This document shows, piece by piece, positions 8,432 through 15,851 of a stretch of DNA of 21,427 nt. The notes below the pieces were generated by a model. The model saw nothing but the letters and a program-made list of their open reading frames with translations, was not told the origin of the DNA and ran no database searches. Position numbers and translations under genes: made by a program. How positions within the stretch are numbered: the first letter of the stretch is position 1; each line of letters opens with the position of its first letter. The stretch covers positions 1 to 21,427 of the forward strand of contig CAJUKA010000074.1 in NCBI GenBank assembly GCA_910586585.1. Reading direction: 5' to 3'. Origin of the DNA: an uncultured Lachnospiraceae bacterium. GTDB taxonomy: Bacteria; Bacillota; Clostridia; Lachnospirales; Lachnospiraceae.

Positions 8432-9247
8432 TTAGAGTTTTAAAAATTCAGGCATGCGTGATTGAAAAATACAATAGTATTGAAAGCCGCATGCCTTTAA
8501 AATGTCACATGCTTTATTAAAATTGGCAGCAATATATTTTGGTGTATGGGCATCAGAGCCTACAGTAATGATTTCGCCTCCCAGTTTATGATATCGCTTC
8601 AAGATATCAATACTTGGATTTGGATCGTTAAGACCATTTGTAAAGCCACCTGTATTGAGTTCAAGTCCTTTTTCGTTTTCTATCAGATAAGTAAGAATTT
8701 TGTCCAAAATATCTGCATGTTTATCATAGGTGTAATTGGCATTTTTTGTTGGACCATATCGCACCACATAGTCAAGATGACCATATACATCAAAATAGGG
8801 GAGAGACTTCACGCATTCCAGTACAGATTCAAAGTATTCATGGTGTGCTTCTTCTTCGCTGCGACCTTCAAAAAAAGAGGGGTAATATACATCTTTGTGG
8901 TTGCATATATGTGAGGAACCAATAATAAAATCAAAGTTTTGTGATTTTGCAAAGACGGCGAGTTCCCGTTTCAGATGAGGCTGTAAGCCAAGCTCTACAC
9001 CAAACCCTACAGATATTTCATTTTTATATCGTTCTCTTAGTCTTAGCAGTTCATATAAATAGGAATCTGTGTTCAGTTCAAACATTCCCTCCTCACCAGG
9101 AAGATATACATAATCAGGATCATAATGTTCTGTCAGACAAATGTGGGACAAACCCATAGAAATTGATTTTTGTATCATTTCTTCCATTGGGGCACTGCTG
9201 TCTCCTGAAAATTCAGAATGCATGTGGAAATCAGAAGTTATTGCCAT
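8432..9247 (-). CDS. PHP-family phosphatase, histidinol-phosphatase (HisJ/HisK) type
   Basis: The PHP domain uses a cluster of His and Asp residues to bind metals and hydrolyse phosphoesters. Visible motifs are the first HxH (H8, H10), D16, the E40-H41 pair in LTEH, the GSSH motif near the middle, GHLD, and the closing VGSDAHTP. This set and the length of 271 residues match histidinol-phosphatases of the HisJ/HisK class, which make histidinol. No other his gene is nearby, so the true substrate could be another phosphate ester. AAAGGAGA precedes the ATG on the minus strand. It converges on mnmA and is divergent from gap. Confidence 0.85.
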   Translation of the reverse strand: MAITSDFHMHSEFSGDSSAPMEEMIQKSISMGLSHICLTEHYDPDYVYLPGEEGMFELNTDSYLYELLRLRERYKNEISVGFGVELGLQPHLKRELAVFAKSQNFDFIIGSSHICNHKDVYYPSFFEGRSEEEAHHEYFESVLECVKSLPYFDVYGHLDYVVRYGPTKNANYTYDKHADILDKILTYLIENEKGLELNTGGFTNGLNDPNPSIDILKRYHKLGGEIITVGSDAHTPKYIAANFNKACDILKACGFQYYCIFQSRMPEFLKL

Positions 9248-9401
9248 AAAAAGATTCTCCTTTGTTTGTAAATAGTGTTTGACATATCTTCTAGCTTATC
9301 ATAAATTTCTGAAAATAAATATATAAAAGTGTGTTCAGACAAATTCTTTACTTGTTTATAAATATTTTAGATTACTTTTTTATATTTTTTAAAAATATGT
9401 C

Positions 9402-9430
9402 TTGAATTTTATACCATAATTAGGTAAAAT
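9402..9430 (+). promoter_or_regulatory. Promoter for gap
   Basis: TTGAAT (9402-9407) and TAAAAT (9425-9430), 17 bases apart. The transcript would begin near 9437, giving a leader of about 110 bases. Confidence 0.65.
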
Positions 9431-9437
9431 AATTTTG

Positions 9438-9455
9438 TTGATAAAATTTTGTCAA
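9438..9455. promoter_or_regulatory. Possible Rex operator at the gap start site
   Basis: TTGATAAAATTTTGTCAA is an imperfect 18-bp palindrome. It agrees with the Rex consensus TTGTTAA-N4-TTAACAA at 11 of 14 fixed positions, including the outer TTG and CAA. It sits on the predicted gap start site, where a repressor would block initiation. Rex senses the NADH/NAD ratio, and Gap makes NADH, so the link is sensible. In A/T-rich DNA a chance match is possible. Confidence 0.35.
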
Positions 9456-9547
9456 TCATTTTACACGCAGGCTGTATTTGTGTAATTGAATTGGACAAGA
9501 TAAAGATGATAAAAATATTATCTATTTTGTTTTAGGAGGAAAATAAC

Positions 9548-10549
9548 ATGGCAGTAAGAGTAGCAATCAATGGTTTTGGCCGTATTGGCCGTCTTGCATT
9601 CAGACAGATGTTCGGAGCAGAGGGATATGAAGTAGTAGCAATCAATGATTTAACAAGCCCAAAAATGTTGGCACACTTGTTAAAATATGATTCTTCTCAG
9701 GGTAAGTATGCTTTGGCAGATACTGTAACAGCTGGTGAAGACAGCATTACAGTTGATGGCAAAACACTTAAGATTTACAAAGAGCCAGACGCAAACAACT
9801 GTCCTTGGGGCGAGTTAAATGTTGACGTTGTATTGGAGTGCTCTGGATTCTATACAAGCAAAGATAAAGCACAGGCACATATCAATGCCGGTGCAAGAAA
9901 AGTTGTTATTTCTGCTCCAGCAGGAAATGATCTTCCAACAATCGTTTACAATGTAAACCATGAGACATTAAAGGCTTCTGATACAATTATTTCTGCAGCT
10001 TCTTGCACAACAAACTGCTTGGCTCCTATGGCAAAGGCTTTGAATGATTTAGCAGGCATTAAGTCTGGTATCATGAGCACAATCCATGCTTATACAGGCG
10101 ATCAGATGATTCTTGATGGTCCTCAGAGAAAAGGCGATCTTAGAAGATCTCGCGCAGGCGCAGTTAATATCGTTCCAAACTCTACAGGTGCTGCTAAGGC
10201 TATCGGCTTAGTTATTCCTGAGTTAAATGGTAAATTAATTGGTTCTGCACAGCGTGTACCAACTCCTACAGGTTCAACAACGATCTTAGTTGCAACTGTT
10301 GAGAAGTCTGTAACAAAAGAAGAAATCAATGCAGCAATGAAGAATGCTGCTACAGAGTCATTTGGCTACAACGAAGATGAAATCGTATCTTCTGATATCG
10401 TAGGAAGCACATACGGTTCTATCTTTGATGCTACACAGACAATGGTTGGCGCAGACAATTTAGTACAAGTTGTATCTTGGTACGACAATGAGAACAGCTA
10501 TACATCTCAGATGGTAAGAACAATCAAGTATTTCTCTGAATTACAATAA
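9548..10549 (+). CDS. gap: Glyceraldehyde-3-phosphate dehydrogenase
   Basis: The enzyme oxidises glyceraldehyde 3-phosphate to 1,3-bisphosphoglycerate with NAD in the cytoplasm. The NAD-binding start is NGFGRIGR (8-15) with D34 after the second strand, as expected for an NAD-specific glycolytic enzyme. Catalytic C153 lies in SCTTNCLAP and H180 in the IHAYT motif. The family-typical stretch DGPQRKGDLRRSRAG follows (from 190). Length of 333 residues is normal. AGGAGG is 8 bases before the ATG. Codon choice is even and biased toward strongly expressed patterns. It is first in the gap-pgk-tpiA cluster. Confidence 0.98.
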   Translation: MAVRVAINGFGRIGRLAFRQMFGAEGYEVVAINDLTSPKMLAHLLKYDSSQGKYALADTVTAGEDSITVDGKTLKIYKEPDANNCPWGELNVDVVLECSGFYTSKDKAQAHINAGARKVVISAPAGNDLPTIVYNVNHETLKASDTIISAASCTTNCLAPMAKALNDLAGIKSGIMSTIHAYTGDQMILDGPQRKGDLRRSRAGAVNIVPNSTGAAKAIGLVIPELNGKLIGSAQRVPTPTGSTTILVATVEKSVTKEEINAAMKNAATESFGYNEDEIVSSDIVGSTYGSIFDATQTMVGADNLVQVVSWYDNENSYTSQMVRTIKYFSELQ

Positions 10550-10574
10550 TCTGTTCTTAAAAAGGCCTATCAAG

Positions 10575-10602
10575 GGTCCGGTCTTAGGACCGGACCTTTT
10601 TT
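10575..10602 (+). terminator. Strong terminator between gap and pgk
   Basis: A perfect 9-bp GC-rich stem (10575-10583 with 10588-10596), loop TTAG, followed by six T. No well-spaced promoter is seen between it and pgk, so partial read-through probably sets more gap than pgk transcript. Confidence 0.92.
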
Positions 10603-10644
10603 GGCTTGACTGCATATGTAAAATATTTTATGGAGGATATAAAA

Positions 10645-11868
10645 ATGGGATTAAATAAAAAATCAGTAGATGATATCAATGCAAAAGGAAAAAGAGTACT
10701 TGTTAGATGTGATTTTAATGTACCTCTTAAGAATGGTGAAATTACAGACGAAACACGTATTGTAGCAGCACTTCCTACAATTAATAAACTGATCAAAGAT
10801 GGCGGCAAGGTGATTCTTTGCTCTCATTTGGGAAAAGTTAAAAATGGACCAAATGAAGGAGAGTCTTTGGCACCCGTAGCAAAGAGACTTTCTGAGAAAC
10901 TTGGTAAGGAAGTAAACTTTATTGCGGATTATAATGTTACAGGTGAAGCTGCTACAGCAGCAGTAGCAGCAATGAATGAGGGAGATGTTGTATTATTACA
11001 GAATACACGGTTCCGCGGCAAGGAAGAGACAAAGAATGGCGAAGAATTCAGCAAAGAGCTGGCTGATTTAGCTGATTTATATGTATGTGATGCGTTTGGT
11101 TCTTCTCATAGAGCACATGCATCTGTAGAAGGTGTAACAAAGTTCATCACAGAAAAGGGCGGCGAAAATGCAGTCGGATACTTAATGCAAAAAGAGATTG
11201 ACTTCCTTGGCAATGCAGTAGAAAATCCTGTAAGACCATTTGTAGCAATCCTTGGTGGTGCTAAGGTAGCAGATAAGTTAAATGTTATCAATAATCTTCT
11301 GGAGAAATGTGATACTTTGATTATTGGTGGCGGTATGGCATTTACATTTTTAAAGGCAAAGGGATATGAGATTGGTAATTCCCTGGTAGATGATGAGAAA
11401 ATTGATTACTGCAAGGAAATGATGGAAAAGGCTGAAAAGATGGGCAAGAAGCTTCTTCTTCCAATTGATACTACAATTGCAGATGGTTTCCCAAATCCGA
11501 TTGATGCAGAGATCTCTGTAGAAGTAGTAGATGCAGATAAGATTCCAGCAGGCAAAGAAGGACTTGATATTGGTGAAAAGACAGCAGAGCTTTTTGCAGA
11601 TGCAGTAAAATCTGCAAAAACAGTTGTATGGAATGGACCTATGGGAGTATTTGAGAATCCTACACTTGCAAAAGGAACCATTGCTGTAGCAAAAGCATTA
11701 GCTGAGACAGAAGCAACAACAATAATTGGTGGTGGCGATTCCGCAGCAGCAGTAAATCAGTTAGGATTTGCTGACAAAATGAGCCATATTTCAACAGGCG
11801 GCGGCGCTTCTCTTGAATTCTTAGAGGGCAAGGAACTTCCAGGTGTTGTTGCAGCAGACAACAAATAA
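10645..11868 (+). CDS. pgk: Phosphoglycerate kinase
   Basis: Pgk transfers phosphate from 1,3-bisphosphoglycerate to ADP. The N-terminal substrate motif RCDFNVP is at 21-27, with R38 and then SHLGK at 60-64. The QNTRFRGKEE block, the central GGAKVADKL and the C-terminal nucleotide motifs GGGDSAAAV and STGGGASLEFLEG are present. The ATG at 10645 has GGAGG 8 bases upstream and starts with MGLNKKSVDD. A longer frame opens at 10606 (an in-frame TTG) but would run through the ribosome binding site. The reassigned protein has 407 residues, within the family range. A hairpin separates it from tpiA. Confidence 0.98.
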   Translation: MGLNKKSVDDINAKGKRVLVRCDFNVPLKNGEITDETRIVAALPTINKLIKDGGKVILCSHLGKVKNGPNEGESLAPVAKRLSEKLGKEVNFIADYNVTGEAATAAVAAMNEGDVVLLQNTRFRGKEETKNGEEFSKELADLADLYVCDAFGSSHRAHASVEGVTKFITEKGGENAVGYLMQKEIDFLGNAVENPVRPFVAILGGAKVADKLNVINNLLEKCDTLIIGGGMAFTFLKAKGYEIGNSLVDDEKIDYCKEMMEKAEKMGKKLLLPIDTTIADGFPNPIDAEISVEVVDADKIPAGKEGLDIGEKTAELFADAVKSAKTVVWNGPMGVFENPTLAKGTIAVAKALAETEATTIIGGGDSAAAVNQLGFADKMSHISTGGGASLEFLEGKELPGVVAADNK

Positions 11869-11875
11869 TTAACCG

Positions 11876-11908
11876 AATCTAAGGGGAGCAAAAACGCTCC
11901 CCAAGATT
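11876..11908 (+). terminator. Stem-loop between pgk and tpiA
   Basis: GGGGAGC (11883-11889) pairs with GCTCCCC (11896-11902), loop AAAAAC. AATCT and AGATT extend the stem after an internal A-bulge. The U-run is poor, so this may be an attenuator or mRNA-end stabiliser, not a full terminator. Confidence 0.65.
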
Positions 11909-12004
11909 TGCTGAATTCATAGTATATTTAAAATAAAAGAAATCTAAAAAGAGTGAAAACATTTGTTTGGATTTGCAAAATGAAAGATAAGGAGAATCAA
12001 TAAA

Positions 12005-12754
12005 ATGGCAAGAAGAAAGATCGTAGCCGGAAACTGGAAGATGAACATGACTCCCAGCGAGGCTGTTAAATTAGTAGATGAATTAAAGGATTTGGTAAAA
12101 TCTGAGGATGTAGATGTAGTTTACTGTGTACCTGCAATAGATATTGTACCTGTTGTAAAAGCAGTAGAGGGCACCAATGTTGAGGTTGGTGCTGAGAATA
12201 TGTACATTGAGGAGAAGGGTGCTTTCACAGGCGAGATCGCTCCAAATATGTTGGTAGACGCAGGTGTTAAGTATGTTATTATTGGCCACTCTGAACGTCG
12301 TGATTATTTCAAAGAGGATGATGCATTCCTCAACAAGAAGGTTGCAAAGGCATTTGAGCATGGTCTGACGCCAATTCTTTGTTGCGGCGAATCTCTTGAG
12401 CAGAGAGAGACGGGCGTTACAATGGATTGGATCAGACTTCAGATTAAGTCTGACCTTGTAGGCATTACGGCAGATCAGGTGAAAAAACTGGTTATTGCTT
12501 ACGAGCCAATTTGGGCGATTGGAACAGGCAAAACTGCAACAACAGAGCAGGCTCAGGAAGTTTGCAAGGGCATTCGTGACTGTATCGCAGAGATGTATGA
12601 CGCAGCGACTGCTGAGGCAGTACGCATTCAGTACGGCGGATCTGTAAACGCAGCAAACGCAGCAGAGCTTTTTGCACAGCCTGACATTGATGGCGGACTG
12701 GTAGGAGGCGCAAGCCTTAAGGCTGATTTTGGAAAGATCGTCAATTACAAATAA
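12005..12754 (+). CDS. tpiA: Triose-phosphate isomerase
   Basis: TpiA interconverts dihydroxyacetone phosphate and glyceraldehyde 3-phosphate. Active site residues are N10 and K12 (AGNWKMN), H95 (IGHSERR) and E167 (AYEPIWAIGTG), followed by the phosphate-binding glycines near the C-terminus (GGSVN, GGLVGGASL). The 249 residues match the family. The ribosome binding site is AAGGAG about 10 bases before the ATG. There is a 136-base gap after pgk with one hairpin and no convincing own promoter. It ends the glycolytic cluster; gpm and eno, which often follow in Firmicutes, are absent here. Confidence 0.98.
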   Translation: MARRKIVAGNWKMNMTPSEAVKLVDELKDLVKSEDVDVVYCVPAIDIVPVVKAVEGTNVEVGAENMYIEEKGAFTGEIAPNMLVDAGVKYVIIGHSERRDYFKEDDAFLNKKVAKAFEHGLTPILCCGESLEQRETGVTMDWIRLQIKSDLVGITADQVKKLVIAYEPIWAIGTGKTATTEQAQEVCKGIRDCIAEMYDAATAEAVRIQYGGSVNAANAAELFAQPDIDGGLVGGASLKADFGKIVNYK

Positions 12755-12782
12755 TCTACTGAATATCCAATAAAGCTAATAA

Positions 12783-12823
12783 AAAACTCACTTCAAGTTA
12801 TAAAAGTCTTTGAAGTGAGTTTT
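12783..12823. terminator. Two-way terminator between tpiA and the M14 gene
   Basis: AAAACTCACTTCAA (12783-12796) pairs perfectly with 12810-12823, loop of 13. A-run on one side and T-run on the other allow use by both convergent transcripts. Confidence 0.88.
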
Positions 12824-12829
12824 CTTATG

Positions 12830-14080
12830 TTAATGAGTATATGCATATTCTGTAGCAGCCTGAAGCACAATAGCATGTTGCAACCATATTTTGGGATATT
12901 GTGTTAGTGTAAATGGACATTCAGCAGTGCCTGTTTCAAACGTAATAGAACAGACAGGCGTATCGCCACTGTATATCCAATCAAGGTAGCTTCCAGCGGC
13001 GGAACCACTTCCCATTCGTTTATAAGGAACAAGCGAAAGCATATAGCTAGAAAATTCTGTATTAATTGCAGTATACTTGCTTTCTGTAGTATTCCAGTAT
13101 GCCACTTCTCCCATCGAATGATAATTTATAATGACAGATGGTCGGCATTGCATCGTGACAGCAGCAAGAGATATTGCTTCAGGTTCTGAAAAAGGAAAGA
13201 TACCCGAATATCCAGCATAAGAAGGTTGTATGGCTTTCATATTGGCGCCAAATCCAAAAGGAAAGTTATCGTTGAGATCTACACCACGGGCATTTGCTTT
13301 CCATCTTGTCAAATATTTTTCGTAAGTATTTTTTGTTCGATTTGCAGCAACATCATATGCATAACTTATTTGTATCATTTGCACCAATTCGGGTGACCGT
13401 ATAGCGCTTTCTCCGAATTGGCTGAGTGCAATGCCATCAGGATTGACCATAGGTATGATATGGACGGCAACATTTTGAAATAATTCTTGGTAGTTTTTCT
13501 CATGAAAGCTACCATAATTATAATATTCTAAGCACTGCTCAAGCTGTTCCATGACTAGATATGGATTGGCATATTCGCGGGCATGAATACCAGCATGAAT
13601 TAATATATGTTTTGGTGCAGATTTATTTCCCAGGATTAGTTCATACAGATTTCTTCCATCAGCAGATTGGCCTGTTACATTAACATGCAGTAATGCGGGA
13701 TATCTAGCCTGCAGAAGCGAAATATCTTCTGTCATTTCCTCATAAGTATAGATATCATAATCGGATACAATTGCATCAAGCCGCTTAAGATATCGCATAT
13801 CTGTATAACCTTCTATTTGTGTGCCGTAAACCTGGATTTTTACCAGAGAATCAATAGGGCCAAGCAAAATTTGTACAGGTGTATTGTCGGGAAGGGTGAT
13901 AAGAGGATCTCCTGACATCAACGGGTCTGCATATACATTCAGTCCCTGACCAGAAAACCGAACATAATAAATAGGGCGCTGTGGTTCTTCGGCGGCAGAT
14001 GCTCTGATTGTTTCAAAGCCAAAAAAGAATAGGATAGAAAAGAAAGTGCATATGAAAATAAGACGTTTATATAATTTCAT
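12830..14080 (-). CDS. Secreted M14-family zinc peptidase with N-terminal SH3-like region
   Basis: This protein is probably exported and probably acts on peptides or peptidoglycan stem peptides outside the membrane. A signal peptide covers about 1-30 (MKLYKRLIF, hydrophobic core, then ASAAEE). An SH3-like stretch at about 36-100 precedes the M14 domain at about 110-410. Zinc ligands are H166 and E169 (IHAGIHARE) and H321 (NYHSMGE). The catalytic glutamate is E382 in TFETGT. The motif normally reading GVDLNRNF is GVDLNDNF (267-274), so the arginine that binds the C-terminal carboxylate is missing. The start at 14080 has AAAGGAG 9 bases away; an upstream in-frame ATG at 14107 would overrun that site. 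Length is 416 residues. Peptidoglycan endopeptidase activity is inferred. Confidence 0.85.
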   Translation of the reverse strand: MKLYKRLIFICTFFSILFFFGFETIRASAAEEPQRPIYYVRFSGQGLNVYADPLMSGDPLITLPDNTPVQILLGPIDSLVKIQVYGTQIEGYTDMRYLKRLDAIVSDYDIYTYEEMTEDISLLQARYPALLHVNVTGQSADGRNLYELILGNKSAPKHILIHAGIHAREYANPYLVMEQLEQCLEYYNYGSFHEKNYQELFQNVAVHIIPMVNPDGIALSQFGESAIRSPELVQMIQISYAYDVAANRTKNTYEKYLTRWKANARGVDLNDNFPFGFGANMKAIQPSYAGYSGIFPFSEPEAISLAAVTMQCRPSVIINYHSMGEVAYWNTTESKYTAINTEFSSYMLSLVPYKRMGSGSAAGSYLDWIYSGDTPVCSITFETGTAECPFTLTQYPKIWLQHAIVLQAATEYAYTH

Positions 14081-14191
14081 TTTGAAGTTCTCCTTTGTTA
14101 TTTTCATGTATGATTACTTTTGTACTATATACAATATTAGTATATTTAAAAGATAAAAGCAAGGGAGCATATGATACTATGCAAATATTGG

Positions 14192-14364
14192 TAATTGTTA
14201 GTTACAATTCACACTTACGCCAGATTTCTCATATACTTACAACGATTTCGGTGTGAATTGCAACAATTGATGCACACAAAATGCTAAAAAGCACGCATTT
14301 TGGCGCTTGCTCCGACGCCATGCAGCAAGTGCATGGCGCGGGTGTGAAAAGTAACAATTGTTAC
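14192..14364. repeat. Palindromic intergenic repeat element
   Basis: Three copies of a GGTGTGAATTGTAAC-like motif occur: inverted at about 14192-14214 and direct at 14250-14269 and 14341-14360 (17 of 20 identical). Between the last two lie two competing hairpins: CGCCATGC (14316-14323) with GCATGGCG (14331-14338), and CGCTTGCT (14304-14311) with AGCAAGTG (14324-14331). This fills most of the gene-free stretch 14081-14466. The layout suggests a non-coding dispersed repeat or MITE. Confidence 0.6.
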
Positions 14365-14393
14365 ATGAATGAAAACACATTCTAAAAATTCAA

Positions 14394-14422
14394 TTGCGAA
14401 GAATAGATTGGTGCGGTATAAT
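14394..14422 (+). promoter_or_regulatory. Promoter for the unknown gene at 14467
   Basis: TTGCGA (14394-14399) and a perfect TATAAT (14417-14422), 17 bases apart. It begins about 30 bases past the palindromic repeat. Confidence 0.7.
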
Positions 14423-14466
14423 ATACGCGAATAGAAAGCGTTTTGCAAAACAAAGGGAGAATAATG

Positions 14467-14742
14467 ATGGATATAAAAATAAATGACAAAGATAAAATTA
14501 CAATGACGCATACAGGACTGCTTCCAGGAAAAAATGGAAAAGTAATCCATGTTTGTTTTGAACGAAACACAAAAGAGCAAAATGATTATGCAGAAATAAT
14601 ACTGCCTAGTAGAAGTGTAGTCCAGTCAAGGGGATTTGAAGAAGGGGAAATTGCCCAGCTGCAGCTTTACCTGAAGGAACAAGAACAAAGTATTATTAAA
14701 AATGCAAAACAGATAAATCATGATTTGATTTATAAATTATAA
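14467..14742 (+). CDS. Small protein of unknown function (91 residues)
   Basis: I do not recognise this family. The 91-residue protein is charged and soluble. Its first half has alternating polar and hydrophobic residues suggesting beta strands (DIKINDKDKI, KVIHVCFERN, YAEIILPS); its second half (GEIAQLQLYLKEQEQSIIKN) looks helical. There is no signal peptide or membrane segment and one Cys. GGGAG at 14455-14459 fits an ATG at 14467 (or 14464). A good promoter lies directly upstream. The frame could extend to a TTG at 14443, but that codon precedes the ribosome binding site. It is followed by a radical SAM gene after 110 bases. That it is a gene is well supported; its role is unknown. Confidence 0.75.
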   Translation: MDIKINDKDKITMTHTGLLPGKNGKVIHVCFERNTKEQNDYAEIILPSRSVVQSRGFEEGEIAQLQLYLKEQEQSIIKNAKQINHDLIYKL

Positions 14743-14852
14743 AATTTAGAGATGGATAGATCGAAAATATTATAAGCATCATAAGACAGTGCTAAAGAAG
14801 TAATAGATTTCATAGGCTCTATTTGAGCCGCCAAAAGCGGCATAGGATAAAC

Positions 14853-15758
14853 ATGGAAGAAGATTTAAAACAATGTGTACTTTGTCCAAGGAAGTGCAGT
14901 GCAAACAGAATGGCACACAATGGATATTGTGGGGAAAGCGCAGCTTTGAGAGTAGCGAGAGCATCACTTCATATGTGGGAAGAACCTTGTATTAGCGGCA
15001 CTAGAGGGTCTGGGACGGTCTTTTTCTCTGGCTGTTCACTAAAGTGTGTGTATTGCCAAAATAAAGATATTGCGTTCGGCAACAAGGGTAGAGAGCTGAC
15101 AAGCATTCAATTATCAGAGCTTTTTCTGCTTTTACAAAATAAGGGGGCAGTAAATATTAATTTGGTAACGCCAACACATTTTGTATTGCAGATTGCAGAA
15201 GCAATTAAAATGGCAAAAAGAAGAGGGCTTACGATACCGATTGTATACAATACATCAGGATTTGAAAATGTGACATCATTACAAAAATTAGAAGGGCTTA
15301 TTGATATTTATCTATCAGATTTGAAATATTATAGTGAAGAGATTTCAATAAAGTATTCTAATGCACAGAATTATTTTAAAATTGCAAAGAATGCAATAGA
15401 CGAGATGGTGCGGCAGATTGGAAAGCCAGTTTTTGAAGATACACTAATGAAGCGGGGCATCATTATCAGACATATGGTTCTTCCAGGTTATACCAAAGAT
15501 TCCAAGGCAGTTATCAAATATTTGTATGAAAGCTATGGTGATGATATTTATATCAGTATCATGAATCAGTATACTCCGCCAATTGATTTGGAAGGTTATC
15601 CAGAAATTAAAAGAAGAGTGACACCAAGGGAATATGAAAAAGTAATTGATTATGCGATAGAGTTAGGTATACAGAACGCATTCATACAAGAAGGGGAAAC
15701 TTCTAAAGAAAGCTTTATTCCCGATTTTGATAATGGCGTATACTTAGATGAAATTTAG
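14853..15758 (+). CDS. Radical SAM protein, PflX-like (pyruvate formate-lyase activase homologue)
   Basis: A soluble Fe-S enzyme that should cleave S-adenosylmethionine to start radical chemistry. The radical SAM cluster motif is C61-x3-C65-x2-C68 (GCSLKCVYCQN). An N-terminal cysteine set C8, C11, C15 and C26 (CVLCPRKC ... GYCGE) is characteristic of the PflX/COG1313 branch and could bind a further metal site. The C-terminal part carries the glycine-rich barrel strands. The ATG at 14853 has AGGA 5 bases upstream and gives 301 residues; a TTG at 14823 lies within a leader hairpin. No pyruvate formate-lyase or other glycyl radical enzyme is adjacent, so the partner is unknown. Members of this branch are mostly uncharacterised. 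Confidence 0.88.
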   Translation: MEEDLKQCVLCPRKCSANRMAHNGYCGESAALRVARASLHMWEEPCISGTRGSGTVFFSGCSLKCVYCQNKDIAFGNKGRELTSIQLSELFLLLQNKGAVNINLVTPTHFVLQIAEAIKMAKRRGLTIPIVYNTSGFENVTSLQKLEGLIDIYLSDLKYYSEEISIKYSNAQNYFKIAKNAIDEMVRQIGKPVFEDTLMKRGIIIRHMVLPGYTKDSKAVIKYLYESYGDDIYISIMNQYTPPIDLEGYPEIKRRVTPREYEKVIDYAIELGIQNAFIQEGETSKESFIPDFDNGVYLDEI

Positions 15759-15851
15759 TTATGCAGATACTTAGCGTTTTTTGTACTTGATGATGTGAGC
15801 AGGTACAAGGGAAATTTTAAGAAGTTATATTTGTACAAGGGAGGAAAAATA

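Larger units (their letters stand above)
9248..9547. other. Intergenic region between PHP gene and gap
   Basis: A 300-base, strongly A/T-rich stretch without a gene. It holds the gap promoter (9402-9430), a Rex-like palindrome (9438-9455), an 8-bp hairpin with one G-U pair (9504-9511 with 9516-9523) in the gap leader, and AGGAGG (9534-9539). A second, weaker TTGACA lies at 9279-9284 with TAAATT 17 bases on. No clear promoter for the PHP gene was identified. Confidence 0.7.

Noticed and set aside
10606..10634. Promoter for pgk starting at TTGACT
   Set aside because: The only -10-like sequences are at the wrong distance or overlap the ribosome binding site.
14284..14580. Minus-strand coding frame overlapping the unknown gene
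   Set aside because: It has no ribosome binding site, covers a repeat and a promoter, and mirrors the plus-strand gene; it is a shadow frame.
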